Part shown: in pieces, positions 32,994 to 42,158 of the stretch
Layout: every line of letters starts with the position of its first letter
Numbering within the stretch: the stretch's first letter is position 1
Origin: Halopiger xanaduensis SH-6
GTDB lineage: Archaea; Halobacteriota; Halobacteria; Halobacteriales; Natrialbaceae
Direction: 5' to 3'
Length of the DNA stretch: 64,000 nt
Assembly (NCBI RefSeq): GCF_000217715.1
Contig: NC_015666.1
Location: 2,988,270 to 3,052,269, forward strand
Position numbers and translations under genes: made by a program
Notes under the pieces: generated by a model
What the model was told of the DNA's origin: nothing
What the model saw: the letters and a program-made list of their open reading frames with translations, nothing else
Database searches by the model: none

Positions 32994-33926
32994 ATGCAAG
33001 CGCTGGTCATCGCGGCGCACGGCTCTCACCTCAATCCGGACGCCTCGGACCCCACCTACGCCCACGCGGACCGCGTCCGCGAGACGGGCGCGTTCGACGA
33101 GGTCCGCGAGGCGTTCTGGAAGGAGGAACCGCACTTCCGCGAGGTGATTCGCACCCTCGAGTCCGACGAGGTTTTCGTCGTTCCGCTCTTTATCAGCGAG
33201 GGCTACTTCACCGAGCAGGTCATTCCTCGAGAGCTTCGACTCGAGGAGTGGCACCCCGAAAAGTGGGACTCCGACGGCACGAGCGCCTCGCAGGTCACGC
33301 TCGAGGCGACCGACGTCGACAAGACGGTCCACTACTGCGGCCCGGTCGGCACCCACGACGCGATGACGGACGTGATCGTCCAGCGCGCCGAAACCGTGAC
33401 CGAGGACCCCGACGTGGGGGAGGGGGTCGGCCTCGCGGTCGTCGGCCACGGCACCGAGCGCAACGAAAACTCCGCGAAGGCCGTCGAGTACCACACCGAG
33501 CGCATCCGCGAGCGGGATCGCTTCGACGAGGTGGAGGCGCTGTTCATGGACGAGGAGCCAGAGGTCGACGACGTCACGGAGTACTTCGAGAGCGAGGATA
33601 TCGTCGTCGTCCCGCTGTTCATCGCGGACGGCTACCACACCCAGGAGGACATCCCCGAGGACATGGGGCTGACCGAGGACTACCGGCTCGGCTGGGACGT
33701 TCCCGCGGAAGTCGACGGCCATCGCATCTGGTACGCCGGCGCCGTCGGCACCGAGGGGCTGATGGCCGACGTCATCCTCGAGCGCGCGGCGGATGCCGGC
33801 GCAGACCTTGGTGACGCTCTCGAGACCGTCCGGGCGAACGAACGGGTCGCGACCGGGACCGACGGCCGCGAACGCGAGTCTGGAACCGACGCGGGAGCAG
33901 GAACCGGCGCCGGCGCGGGTGACTGA
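32994..33926 (+). CDS. cbiX: Sirohydrochlorin cobaltochelatase CbiX, two-domain
   Basis: The protein is 310 aa from ATG 32994. Two halves each carry the chelatase histidine: IAAHGSH near residue 10 and VVGHGTER in the second half. VVPLFISEGYFTEQ and VVPLFIADGYHTQEDI repeat the same strand-loop. The enzyme inserts cobalt (or iron) into sirohydrochlorin in cobalamin or siroheme synthesis. The DR2241 partner gene begins 2 nt after the stop. The C-terminus is a G/A/T-rich tail. The double-length form is usual in haloarchaea. Confidence 0.92.
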   Translation: MQALVIAAHGSHLNPDASDPTYAHADRVRETGAFDEVREAFWKEEPHFREVIRTLESDEVFVVPLFISEGYFTEQVIPRELRLEEWHPEKWDSDGTSASQVTLEATDVDKTVHYCGPVGTHDAMTDVIVQRAETVTEDPDVGEGVGLAVVGHGTERNENSAKAVEYHTERIRERDRFDEVEALFMDEEPEVDDVTEYFESEDIVVVPLFIADGYHTQEDIPEDMGLTEDYRLGWDVPAEVDGHRIWYAGAVGTEGLMADVILERAADAGADLGDALETVRANERVATGTDGRERESGTDAGAGTGAGAGD

Positions 33927-33928
33927 CC

Positions 33929-35098
33929 GTGGCGGACGCGACGACCGACGCCGTCGACGCGCTGATCGCGGCGCTCGAGGACGACGAGGGTGAGAGAGGG
34001 GACGGCGGCGTCGAGTTCGACGGCCTCTCCCTCGAGCGAGAGCGCGACGGCGACGCCTACGTCCTCGAGACGCCCGAAATTGACCCGCGCCGAGTTGAGG
34101 CGGACGACCTCCCGACGGTCCTCGAGACGGTCGCGGAGTACGCGACCAACTGGCGCTACTGGCAGCGGTCGGTCGGCGGCGAGGGAACCTACCGCCGAGC
34201 CTTCCTCCGGTGGTGCGAACGGGCCCCGATCGCCGAGGACGGCGCTCGAGAGCCGACCGACGACCCGCTCGCCGTCCCCGAACGGTACGAGGCGCTGCGG
34301 GACGGCATCGATCGCGAGTGGGGACAGCTTTCGATCACCGCCCGGTTCGTCGACGTCGCAAACCCCGACGGCGAGCGCGTCTACGACCTCTGGCACGTCG
34401 ACGACGCCGGCGCGGATCTGGCCGATCTCGAGGTCTACGACGACCCTCGCGACGCTCGCGAACTCGCGACCGACGACGAGGACGGCCGCTACCGGCCGCT
34501 GAAGACCGCGCCGACGCTGCTATCGGGGTGGGCCTTCACCGGCCTCTCCGGGGCGGAACTCGTCGAGGCGGTCGAGTTCTTCTACCCGGCGACCGTCGCC
34601 AACTGGCACCGCGAACTGCGGGGGAACCTGGACGTCGACCACTGGCGCGAGACCGCCGAGCGACAGACGGGGATCTACGACGTTCTCGACGAACTGCCCC
34701 GCGAAGCCGTCGACTGGGTGGCCGAAGCCTGCTGCGTCGACTCCCAGTGTCTCCGCCGCCGCAAGTGGGAGTACGAGGCGGGCGACGACCTCGAGCCCCC
34801 GGGCGGCGACGGGCCGTTTCCCTGTCGGGAGCCCTGCTCGCTGGTCGTCGCCGCCGCGCGCCAGTGGACCATCCTCGAGTCCGAACAGGAGCGGACCTAC
34901 GAACTCGAGCTCACGCCGAGCGAGCGCAACCAGCTCGAGGAGTTGATCGACGCCGTTGCGGAGGACCGGACCGACGAGATCCGCGAGGCCGACGTCGCCG
35001 ACGGCGCGAACCGCTACCGGGCGCGGTACCTGCGGGCCAAGCGGTTCGACGAGGACGGATCGCTCGAGATTCGAGAGCGGTCCGCAGAGACTGAGTAA
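33929..35098 (+). CDS. DR2241 family [4Fe-4S] protein linked to CbiX
   Basis: A 389-aa protein from GTG 33929, right behind cbiX, so the two are made together. The cluster ligands are C268, C269, C274 and C299, C303 (ACCVDSQC...PCREPC), which matches the iron-sulfur part of DR2241-type proteins. The long N-terminal half is the stabilising domain. Members occur beside cobaltochelatases and probably help metal insertion or cofactor handling. Acidic and cytoplasmic. The exact reaction is not established. Confidence 0.85.
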   Translation: MADATTDAVDALIAALEDDEGERGDGGVEFDGLSLERERDGDAYVLETPEIDPRRVEADDLPTVLETVAEYATNWRYWQRSVGGEGTYRRAFLRWCERAPIAEDGAREPTDDPLAVPERYEALRDGIDREWGQLSITARFVDVANPDGERVYDLWHVDDAGADLADLEVYDDPRDARELATDDEDGRYRPLKTAPTLLSGWAFTGLSGAELVEAVEFFYPATVANWHRELRGNLDVDHWRETAERQTGIYDVLDELPREAVDWVAEACCVDSQCLRRRKWEYEAGDDLEPPGGDGPFPCREPCSLVVAAARQWTILESEQERTYELELTPSERNQLEELIDAVAEDRTDEIREADVADGANRYRARYLRAKRFDEDGSLEIRERSAETE

Positions 35099-35101
35099 GG
35101 A

Positions 35102-35713
35102 TTACCACAGCAGCAACGCGAGTGCGATGACGACGCCGCCGGCGACGACGATGAACCCGAACATCGCAGCGAGTCCGCCGATCGTCGCGGCCGTCGCCGT
35201 CGCGATGGCGAGCGCGACCAGCCCCAGCGCGAGCACGGCGAGCGTCCCCGTATCGAGGCCGCTCGCGCCGAACAGCCGCTGCAGTACCTTCTCGGCGGCT
35301 GTTTGATCGGCCGACTGATCCCGCGACGGCGGTTTGGAGAGCGACTCGTCGACGTCGACCGCGGCCGGCTTCGGTTTGACGGTGACGTCGATCGTCACCG
35401 ATTCGGAACCGTAGCCGGTTACGACCTCGAGTCGACCCGTGACGGGATCGTCGATCGCTTCGGCGTCGACACCGACCGGAACCTCGATCGTCTCGCCCGC
35501 TTCGACGTAGTAGTTCGACTGATCGAGCGAGACGTGCCGGGAAAAGGACGCGTCGGTGTCGGCGTCGGCGAGCCGACAGTGGACGTGCGCGGGCGATTCG
35601 TGGCCCCGTAACGCGAGGACGAACGAGCCGCGAGTCGACACCGTAGTCGTCGCTGCCTCGAGCGTATCGGGCGACTCGCGGTTGACGTGGACGGTGACCT
35701 CGGTTCGGGACAC
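35102..35713 (-). CDS. DUF7524-type membrane-anchored protein
   Basis: A 203-aa protein. The N-terminal 110 residues are beta-rich: TEVTVHVNRESPDTLEAATT, ESPAHVHCRLADAD and VGVDAEAIDD form an Ig-like unit. After a linker (KPPSRDQSADQTAAEK) two hydrophobic helices close the protein (GTLAVLALGLVALAIATATA and FIVVAGGVVIALALLLW). The pattern fits a haloarchaeal family I recall as DUF7524. It is convergent with the DR2241 gene, 3 nt apart. The function is unknown. Confidence 0.75.
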   Translation of the reverse strand: MSRTEVTVHVNRESPDTLEAATTTVSTRGSFVLALRGHESPAHVHCRLADADTDASFSRHVSLDQSNYYVEAGETIEVPVGVDAEAIDDPVTGRLEVVTGYGSESVTIDVTVKPKPAAVDVDESLSKPPSRDQSADQTAAEKVLQRLFGASGLDTGTLAVLALGLVALAIATATAATIGGLAAMFGFIVVAGGVVIALALLLW

Positions 35714-35753
35714 GATTACGGTGCGCGCACGGGGATGGAGTTAGTCGACCGGT

Positions 35754-35954
35754 TCAGGCGGGCGTCTCCTCCCGCATGTCCGGCGGGAGCAGGTTCGGGA
35801 TGCCGTCGTCGACGGGATATCGTTCGCCGCACTCGGTACAGACGAGGTCGCCGCCGACGACTTCCTCGCCGTCGTCGCCGTACTCGGCGTCCTCGAGTTC
35901 GAGCTCGTGTTTGTCGAGCGGACAGCGGAGAATATCCAGCAAGGACTCCTTCAT
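35754..35954 (-). CDS. Trm112 family methyltransferase activator
   Basis: A 66-aa protein. The zinc site uses C11 in ILRCPLDKH and C39, C42 in VCTECGERYPV; the fourth ligand of some members is replaced by aspartate (CPLD). The tail DGIPNLLPPDM is typical of Trm112. The protein binds and stabilises several class I methyltransferases that act on tRNA, rRNA or release factors. A candidate client, a Trm9-like enzyme, lies at 48335-49066. The start ATG (35954) is inside a longer open frame that is not coding upstream. Confidence 0.88.
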   Translation of the reverse strand: MKESLLDILRCPLDKHELELEDAEYGDDGEEVVGGDLVCTECGERYPVDDGIPNLLPPDMREETPA

Positions 35955-36076
35955 AGTACGTAGGCTGGCCGCATCCAGCAAAAGGTTTCGGGAACGAGCC
36001 CGCGCTTTCGCGCTTCCGCGTCGACGCGGACGAGCGGTGCGGGAGCGCAAGCGCTCAGCGCGAAACGCCGCGCCGA

Positions 36077-37441
36077 TTACTCGTACGGGTCTTCGACGAC
36101 GACGGTCTCCTCGCGGCCGGGACCGACGCCGACCGCGTAGATCGGCGCGTCGAGCTCGTCGCTGACGTACTCGAGGTAGGTCCGGGCGTTCTCGGGGATG
36201 GCGTCGTAGCCGTCCTCGGCGACCGCTTCCCAGTCGACCTCGTCCCAGCCGTCGAACGTTCGGAGGGTCGCCTCGCAGTCGCCCCACTTCTCGGTGGTCG
36301 GCGGCATCGTGAATACCTCCTCGCCGTCGAGTTCGTAGCTGTGGCCGACCTTTACCTCGTCTAAGCCGGCGAGCACGTCGATGTGGTTGATCGCGAGGCC
36401 GGTAAAGCCGTTCGCGCGGGCCGCGTGGCGCAACATTGGCATGTCGAGCCAGCCGACGCGGCGCGGACGGCCGGTGACGGTGCCGTACTCGCCGCCCTCG
36501 TCGCGGATGTAGGTCGCGAGTTCCTCCTCCTCGTCGCCCGCGCCCTCGTCGGCGTCGTAGTCGGGGGTCTGGCCCTCGACGCCGCCGAGTTCGGTCGGTA
36601 GCGGGCCGGTGCCGACCCGCGAGAGGTAGGCCTTGACGATGCCGATGACCTCGCCGTCGCCGACGACCGTCGGGCCGAGGCCGGTGCCGACGCTGGCGCC
36701 GCCCGCGGTCGGGTTCGAGGAGGTCACGTAGGGGTAGATGCCGTGGTCGATGTCGATCGAGGTACCCTGCGCGCCCTCGAGCATGACGTTGTCGCCGGCG
36801 TCGATACGCTCCTGCAGGAAGGTGCCGCAGTCGACGGTCATGTTCTCCTCGGCCAGGCGCTCGCCGTACTCGCGGTAGGTCTCGAAGAGGTGATCGACGT
36901 CGAACTCCTCGCCGGTCTCCTTGCCGAAGACGTCCTCGGCGAGAGCCTTCTTCTGCGGCACGACGTACTCGAGCCGTTCTCGGAGCGTGTCGGGGTCGAG
37001 CAGGTCGCCGACGCGGACGCCGCGGCGGCCGGCCTTGTCCTCGTAGGTGGGGCCGATGCCCCGGCCCGTGGTGCCGGCCGCGAGGTCTTCCTTCTCGTTC
37101 TCTTCGATGCCGTCGAGCGCGCGGTGGTAGGGGAGAATGACATGTGCGCGCTCGGCGACGCGGACGTCGGGCTTGAGGCCGCGCTCGCGGAGCGTGTCGA
37201 TCTCCCCGAACAGCGTCTCGGGGTTGACGACGCAGCCGTTGCCGAGGACGCCGATCTTCCCCCGGACGGCCCCGGAGGGGACGAGCGATAGCTTGTACGT
37301 CTCGCCGTCGTGGACGACGGTGTGTCCAGCGTTGTCGCCGCCCTGATAGCGGGCGACGACATCGGCGGCGTCGCCGTACAGATCGACGACGCCACCCTTG
37401 CCTTCGTCGCCGAGTTGCGACCCGACGATTGTGACGGTCAT
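36077..37441 (-). CDS. purA: Adenylosuccinate synthetase
   Basis: The protein is 454 aa from ATG 37441; the frame open upstream of this is not coding. GTP-binding and catalytic signatures are VGSQLGDEGKGGVVD at the N-terminus, the GDNAGHTVV loop, ERAHVILPYHRALDG and GRGIGPTYEDK. The enzyme makes adenylosuccinate from IMP, aspartate and GTP in AMP synthesis. Length is normal apart from an acidic insertion (DADEGAGDEEEEL) near residue 310 that many haloarchaeal proteins carry. It is divergent from the winged-helix gene by 329 nt. Confidence 0.96.
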   Translation of the reverse strand: MTVTIVGSQLGDEGKGGVVDLYGDAADVVARYQGGDNAGHTVVHDGETYKLSLVPSGAVRGKIGVLGNGCVVNPETLFGEIDTLRERGLKPDVRVAERAHVILPYHRALDGIEENEKEDLAAGTTGRGIGPTYEDKAGRRGVRVGDLLDPDTLRERLEYVVPQKKALAEDVFGKETGEEFDVDHLFETYREYGERLAEENMTVDCGTFLQERIDAGDNVMLEGAQGTSIDIDHGIYPYVTSSNPTAGGASVGTGLGPTVVGDGEVIGIVKAYLSRVGTGPLPTELGGVEGQTPDYDADEGAGDEEEELATYIRDEGGEYGTVTGRPRRVGWLDMPMLRHAARANGFTGLAINHIDVLAGLDEVKVGHSYELDGEEVFTMPPTTEKWGDCEATLRTFDGWDEVDWEAVAEDGYDAIPENARTYLEYVSDELDAPIYAVGVGPGREETVVVEDPYE

Positions 37442-37770
37442 AACAGCGGCGGGTTCTTGCCCGGCCGATAAACAGATTACGGTATTGCCGGCGGATTCAG
37501 GGGCGCAACTCGAGTGTGCGAGCGTTGATATCGTCACCCATGGAAGTATCGCCCACCGATGTTGCGAGCGAGGCGCCGCGGCGCAGGCGGCCCGACCGAC
37601 GAGTCTATAGGGTTTCAGCGGCGAGACACCGTTCGTCGGACTGTCGGCAGCATCGCGGCCGAATCGGAACGGAATCGTTAACTACTCCCAATAGTAATCA
37701 AAACGTTGAGTAAACTGTTCAGCGCTCGAGGGTAACCTTTAAAGGCCCCAAAGACAAGTTAACAAATGCC
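37442..37770. other. 329-nt divergent intergenic region with promoter element
   Basis: Holds the start region of purA on one side and, at 37736-37745, CCTTTAAAGG, a self-complementary element with TTTAAA 28 nt before the ATG at 37771. It is the likely TATA box of the winged-helix gene. A frame from 37541 (MEVSPTDVASEA) is rich in arginine and unlikely to be a gene. Confidence 0.5.
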
Positions 37771-38076
37771 ATGATAGACCGACTTGAGAAGGAAGTCGAT
37801 ATGCTGGAACGTCATCTGCAGGTCCTGAAGATGGTCATCGAAAACGAGCCGATCGGCATCGTCAAGATGTCCAACGAGACCGGCTATCCTCACCACAAGG
37901 TTCGCTACTCGCTGCGCGTTCTCGAGGAAGAAAACCTCATCGAGCCCTCGAGCCAGGGTGCGATCAAGACCGAGCGCACCGTCGAATTCGTCGACGAACT
38001 CGACGACAAGCTCGACGACATCATCGACAAGCTCGACGGGATGAAGATCGAAGACGTCGCCGAGATCGAAGGCTAA
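37771..38076 (+). CDS. Winged-helix transcriptional regulator, small
   Basis: A 101-aa protein. An N-terminal coiled helix (IDRLEKEVDMLERHLQVLKM) precedes a winged-helix core: NEPIGIVKMSNETGYPHHKV and RYSLRVLEEENLIEPSSQGA. The C-terminal part is acidic and helical (ELDDKLDDIIDKLDGMK). No sensor domain is attached. The pattern is common in haloarchaea. It is well supported by codon use and by a leaderless-type promoter. The target genes are unknown; purA is its divergent neighbour. Confidence 0.85.
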   Translation: MIDRLEKEVDMLERHLQVLKMVIENEPIGIVKMSNETGYPHHKVRYSLRVLEEENLIEPSSQGAIKTERTVEFVDELDDKLDDIIDKLDGMKIEDVAEIEG

Positions 38077-38376
38077 CTGTTCGATCGCCGCGGGTTCGCA
38101 CCGATCGATCATCGCGACCGCTGCAACGACCGGTATACCGATAGGCGAAACGGGTGCGACCGACGCAGTGCGTTCGCGATCTCTTCTCCGACTCCCGCTC
38201 GCTATTCGCAGCGACTGTGACTCTCCGTTTGCTGGTTCTCACACTCGAGATACCTCCTCTGGAGACGTAGCGACGACTGCGCGACGTCATCTGATGACTC
38301 GCGTTCGAAAATGACACCGCGCAGCCGATAGAATCGCCGTCGATCGGTCCGCCCTATCCGAAGGCGTCCGTCCCGA
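38077..38376. other. 300-nt intergenic region without a supported gene
   Basis: No open frame with coding character. The sequence is of mixed composition, less G+C-rich than the genes. It separates two convergent genes. I see no strong hairpin or repeat. Confidence 0.45.
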
Positions 38377-40980
38377 TTACAGCTCGGGAACGGTCATGTG
38401 GAACCCTTCCGAGCGCGACTCGACCAGACAGAGGTGGTAGCCCTGCTTCCGCGAGAGGCTGACGTAGCTCAGCTTCGAGCTCCGGCTGAGGAAGCCGCTG
38501 CTCGTCGCCTCCTCGGTCACCTCGTGGGCGCCGGACTCGAAGTAACTCGAGGTGACGGCGATCGCGGCTGCGAGATCGGGATAGTTCGCCTTGACCGCGG
38601 AGGCGGCCTCCTCGAGGCCCGCGAGGGTATCCTCGCTGAGCGGCTTGCGCGAGTCGTTGAGCATCGCAACCAGCAGCGGGTTCCCCATCTTGTCGAACGC
38701 GACGACGTCGAAGGTGACCTCGTCGGGAACGTCGTCGGTGTCGTCGTCCTCGAGCGAGATCGTCGCGTCGAGTTCGGCCCGGTCGATCTGTGGGATGACG
38801 TCGTAGAGGTCCGACAGCCCGTTCGCGTGGCCGGTGTCGCGGATCTCGTAGAGCGTCGTGTCGGTCAGCCACTCGACGAACCGGTAGGCCATCGTCCCGG
38901 TGAGGAACTCTTCGTACGGCACACCCTCGACGGCCACGTCGGAGGCGTCGAACTCGGTGTGGTGCTCGAGTTGCAGGTTCGACGCGACCTCGTCGCGGTC
39001 GGCGTCGCCCCCGTGTGCGGTCTCGAGGGTCGGCTGGCTCTTCGAGCGGTACCGGACGAACAGGTTCGTCCCGGCGAGCGCGCGGTCGGGCGAGAGTTCG
39101 GTGCCGGCCGCGGCGCCCGCACCTGCACCCGCGCCCGCTCCGTCGCCGGCTCGCGCCGCCTCCAGTTCCGACTCGAGTTCCTCGATGCGGGACTCGAGGC
39201 GGTCGATCGTCTCTGACAGCTGTTGGTTCTTCTCTCGAAGTTGGTCGCGTTCGGCGACGAGGTCCTTATTTTTCGACTCGAGGGCTTCGCGCTGTTCCTC
39301 GAGGCGTTCGATGCGGTCGGAGAGCCGTTCGATGCGCTCGCTTTGGTTTCGGTCGGCGGTGGCGCCGCTCGGTGCTGTCGTTCGAGTTCCAGAGCCGGCG
39401 GCACCGTCGGCTTGCCCGGATCCGCGGGTTCCGCTCGCGGAGTCCTGCGTTGCCGATCCGGTCGATCGCTGAGCCTCGGTTCGGGCGCCGGCTTCCTTCC
39501 GAGTGGACTGGCTCGCGGATTGCGATCCTGACGCTGCCCCCGACCCCGAGACGGCACTCGTCGAGCCGTCCGCGGTCGTCTTCTCCGGGTCGATCGACGG
39601 AATGCGTCGCGTTTCCCGCCACTGTTCTTCCTCCTCGAATCGCTCCTCGAGTTGGTTCTCGCCGTCCGCGTCGGCGTCGGCAGCGGGAGAGTCGGCGTCC
39701 GCGGCTCCGGACCCCGTTCGCTCGGTCGCACTCGGCGGTCGGACGTCGCCCGCGGTCGTCTCGGGCTGCTCGTCCTCGTCGTCGCCGGTCCAGGAGATGT
39801 CGTTCTGGTCGAGCTGTTCGGCGGCCGCCTCGACCTCGGCGGGGTCCGGCGATCCGGAGCCGGTCCCGGTTCCACTTTCAGTTTCGGACGTCCCTGCCGG
39901 GGACGCTTCGGAATCGGGGCCGGCCTCGACGGAATCAGCGTCGGCTTCGGCTGCGGTCGACGCGTCAGGTTCGGCCTCGAGTCCGGGTTCGTGATCGGTT
40001 CCGGTCTCGAGTTCGACGCCGTCCGGGTCCGGGTCCGGTTCCGGTTCCGGTTCCGGATCCGATTCGGGTTCCGGTTCAGATTCGACGGCGGCGACCGAAT
40101 CAGCTGCCGCGTCGGCGGAATCGGGATCCGGGTCCGGGGCGGCGTCGGTCGAAATCGAATCGTCGTCCGTGATCCCCGGCGTCGTCGACTCGCGAGCGGT
40201 TGCGTCCGGGTCCGTCGCCGTGATCCCCGACGGGCCGTCGCTTCCGGTCACTGCATCGTCGGTACTGCTGCCGGTGTCGACCGACGAGCCGGCGCTCGAG
40301 CCGCCGGAGATGTCGATCGGTTCGACGCCCGAAACGCCGCCGACGGACGGCTCGTCGTCCGAGCCGCCGTCGTCGCTGTCGGTCGTCGCGCCCGTTTCCG
40401 TGTCCGCGTCCGTGCCCGCGCTGGGCGTGTCGTCCGCGCCCGGAACGTCGGTCACCTCGACGTCGACGTCGACGACCTCGTAGATCCCGACCTCGTCGTC
40501 GGCGCGTTCGAACGCCTCGTCGCCGGTAACCAGCCGCTCGGCGTTGCCGATGTAGGCGGCGGCCATCCGGCGCCCGCCGTAGTAGACGGCGTAGTAGTCG
40601 CCGCTGAGAACGTTCTCGCTCAGTATGATGTAACCCGTAAACGAACCGCTCTGGAGCGTCTCGTCGACCTCCCGGAGCGGCGTTTCGTTCGTGTAGTACT
40701 TGGCCCGGGTGTCGCCCCCCTGTTCCTCCATCGAGCAGAGCAACGGCAGCGACGGATGCGGCGCCTGGTAGACCGTGCCCGAGGCCCCGTCGAAGTCTTC
40801 GATCGCCCCCTCGAAGACGCCGACGATACGGCCGTTAAGCATAAAGAGCCAAGTGCCGCCTGTACCCGTCGTTACGGCCCCCGAAAAGCCGCTCTCGGCG
40901 AGATCAGAGAGCCCATCGTAGCCGCCGTTGAACGGGCGAGAATCCCATTGTTCGACGCGCTCTTGCGTGCGCGAGTCCAT
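38377..40980 (-). CDS. DUF7527-type protein: N-domain, long disordered D/S/P region, coiled coil, nuclease-like C-domain
   Basis: An 867-aa protein in four parts. Residues 1-180 form a folded domain (TWLFMLNGRIVGVFEGAIED, SGDYYAVYYGGRRMAAAYIG). Residues about 185-555 are low-complexity and acidic with many Pro, Ser and Glu; short repeats of the type PEPESDPEPEPEPDP lie near residue 310. Residues about 565-635 are a coiled coil (ERLEEQREALESKNKDLVAE). The last 200 residues have TFDVVAFDKMGNPLLVAML and KANYPDLAAAIAVTSS, which resemble a PD-(D/E)xK restriction-like fold but with the catalytic lysine not clear. The function is unknown. Confidence 0.78.
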   Translation of the reverse strand: MDSRTQERVEQWDSRPFNGGYDGLSDLAESGFSGAVTTGTGGTWLFMLNGRIVGVFEGAIEDFDGASGTVYQAPHPSLPLLCSMEEQGGDTRAKYYTNETPLREVDETLQSGSFTGYIILSENVLSGDYYAVYYGGRRMAAAYIGNAERLVTGDEAFERADDEVGIYEVVDVDVEVTDVPGADDTPSAGTDADTETGATTDSDDGGSDDEPSVGGVSGVEPIDISGGSSAGSSVDTGSSTDDAVTGSDGPSGITATDPDATARESTTPGITDDDSISTDAAPDPDPDSADAAADSVAAVESEPEPESDPEPEPEPDPDPDGVELETGTDHEPGLEAEPDASTAAEADADSVEAGPDSEASPAGTSETESGTGTGSGSPDPAEVEAAAEQLDQNDISWTGDDEDEQPETTAGDVRPPSATERTGSGAADADSPAADADADGENQLEERFEEEEQWRETRRIPSIDPEKTTADGSTSAVSGSGAASGSQSASQSTRKEAGARTEAQRSTGSATQDSASGTRGSGQADGAAGSGTRTTAPSGATADRNQSERIERLSDRIERLEEQREALESKNKDLVAERDQLREKNQQLSETIDRLESRIEELESELEAARAGDGAGAGAGAGAAAGTELSPDRALAGTNLFVRYRSKSQPTLETAHGGDADRDEVASNLQLEHHTEFDASDVAVEGVPYEEFLTGTMAYRFVEWLTDTTLYEIRDTGHANGLSDLYDVIPQIDRAELDATISLEDDDTDDVPDEVTFDVVAFDKMGNPLLVAMLNDSRKPLSEDTLAGLEEAASAVKANYPDLAAAIAVTSSYFESGAHEVTEEATSSGFLSRSSKLSYVSLSRKQGYHLCLVESRSEGFHMTVPEL
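40021..40080 (-). repeat. Simple repeat encoding Pro-Asp/Glu runs
   Basis: A run of near-identical 6-nt units (GGTTCC, GGGTCC, GGATCC) inside the disordered part of the DUF7527-type gene. It encodes alternating P and D/E. Such arrays can change length by slippage. Boundaries are approximate. Confidence 0.6.
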
Positions 40981-41046
40981 AGTTCAACAAGCGGTAACTG
41001 AAACAAATACGTTTCGCCTAGATGTTCGCCGCTATATGTCGTCCGA

Positions 41047-41325
41047 CTAAATCTTCGATTCGGCGTCTTCCGCGAGTTCTTTCATGCGCTTGCCAATTCG
41101 GCCGGCGCTCGAGAACTCGTCTTCGCTCATGCCCTTCGCGAGGGCGTTGCCGAGGACGAAGACCGCGTGCTTGTGTTCGCTCTTCGATTTGTGGACGTGC
41201 GAGGGGTCGACGTCGAGCTGGCGGTACGGTTCGAAGAGCTCTTCGTCGACCTCCTCGCGCTGGGCGAAATACTCCATAATAGTCACGAGTTCTTCGTGCA
41301 GCTCGAGGAGTTCGTCTTTGTGCAT
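41047..41325 (-). CDS. UPF0058 family protein
   Basis: The protein is 92 aa from ATG 41325 (MHKDELLELHEELV); an in-frame start 42 nt upstream is less likely. It is helical, with HKSKSEHKHAVFVLGNALAK in the second half, the signature of UPF0058. The family is archaeal and of unknown function. It is small, acidic and cytoplasmic, with no cysteine. It is upstream of the large DUF7527-type gene on the same strand, 66 nt apart. Confidence 0.88.
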   Translation of the reverse strand: MHKDELLELHEELVTIMEYFAQREEVDEELFEPYRQLDVDPSHVHKSKSEHKHAVFVLGNALAKGMSEDEFSSAGRIGKRMKELAEDAESKI

Positions 41326-41406
41326 ACCCGCGTGTATGGACGGTCTGGGCTTAAGGATTGTGTGCATACCCGTCGCAAAATCCGGCGCGAGTCGGGGGAC
41401 CCCGAG

Positions 41407-42075
41407 TTACGCCGCTTCTCCGGTGCGTGAGAGTCCCTCGAGATCGACGGCGAGGAAGCCGATCCACGCGCCGAACGCGACGGCGGCGACGAACTCGGGG
41501 ACGGCGAACCACGCGCCGGCGTCGCCGCCGGCGACGAGGACGAGGAGCCAGCCCAGCCACGCCAGCGGATGGACGATACCGAGCCAGATCGAGACGAGGC
41601 CGCGACGGAGCCGCCCGGCGAGCACCGCACCGGTGCCGTAGATCAACTGCGCCAACGGCGCGGCGGCGAAGTACGTCAGCGCGGCCGGGCCGTGGAAACT
41701 CCGCTCGAGGTACCAGTCTGCGTGGCCGAGAAAGAAGACGCCGACGCCGATCAGCCCGACCGTCGCGACGACCAGTAGGGCGACGCCGATCCGCTCGAGG
41801 ATCGTTTCGCTCGCGCGCCAGAGCCGCCAGCCGAAGGGCACGCCGAGCAGGCCGCTCAGGACGAGCCCGCCGTTGAACAGCGGAAACGTGCGGGTTTCGT
41901 ACCGGCCCATATCGGAGAGGGCGGCGCTGCGCCAGGTGAACGTCTCCGGGGACGCGACGAGGGTCGCGAGAACGATCGCGCCCAGGCCGACGACCGCCGC
42001 GGCGAGCCCGCAGTGCGTTGCGACTCGAGTCGCGGTCGAACTGCGGGGCCGGCGTCGGCGTTGGTTTCCTCCCAT
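41407..42075 (-). CDS. DUF998 domain membrane protein
   Basis: A 222-aa protein with about six hydrophobic helices. The start GGNQRRRRPRSS is basic, so the N-terminus is inside. RSAALSDMGRYETRTFPLFN and RSFHGPAALTYFAAAPLAQL fit the DUF998 pattern, where a short loop with an acidic residue follows helix 1. The family is common and its function is unknown; some members lie with phosphatidylserine or lipid enzymes. It is separate from the ABC ATPase by 83 nt. Confidence 0.8.
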   Translation of the reverse strand: MGGNQRRRRPRSSTATRVATHCGLAAAVVGLGAIVLATLVASPETFTWRSAALSDMGRYETRTFPLFNGGLVLSGLLGVPFGWRLWRASETILERIGVALLVVATVGLIGVGVFFLGHADWYLERSFHGPAALTYFAAAPLAQLIYGTGAVLAGRLRRGLVSIWLGIVHPLAWLGWLLVLVAGGDAGAWFAVPEFVAAVAFGAWIGFLAVDLEGLSRTGEAA

Positions 42076-42158
42076 TCGGTGATCGGTAGCTATCGAACCG
42101 CGCCGCTATCAAAGTGTGTGGTCGGACCGCAGAATCGAACGCGGAAGCGGAAGAGCCG

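Noticed and set aside
37541-37713. Frame in the purA upstream region
   Set aside because: Arginine-rich composition, no hydrophobic core and no motif. It covers the expected promoter zone of the winged-helix gene.
40021-40080. Possible CRISPR-like array in the DUF7527-type gene
   Set aside because: The units are 6 nt, inside an open frame and without spacers, so it is a simple coding repeat.
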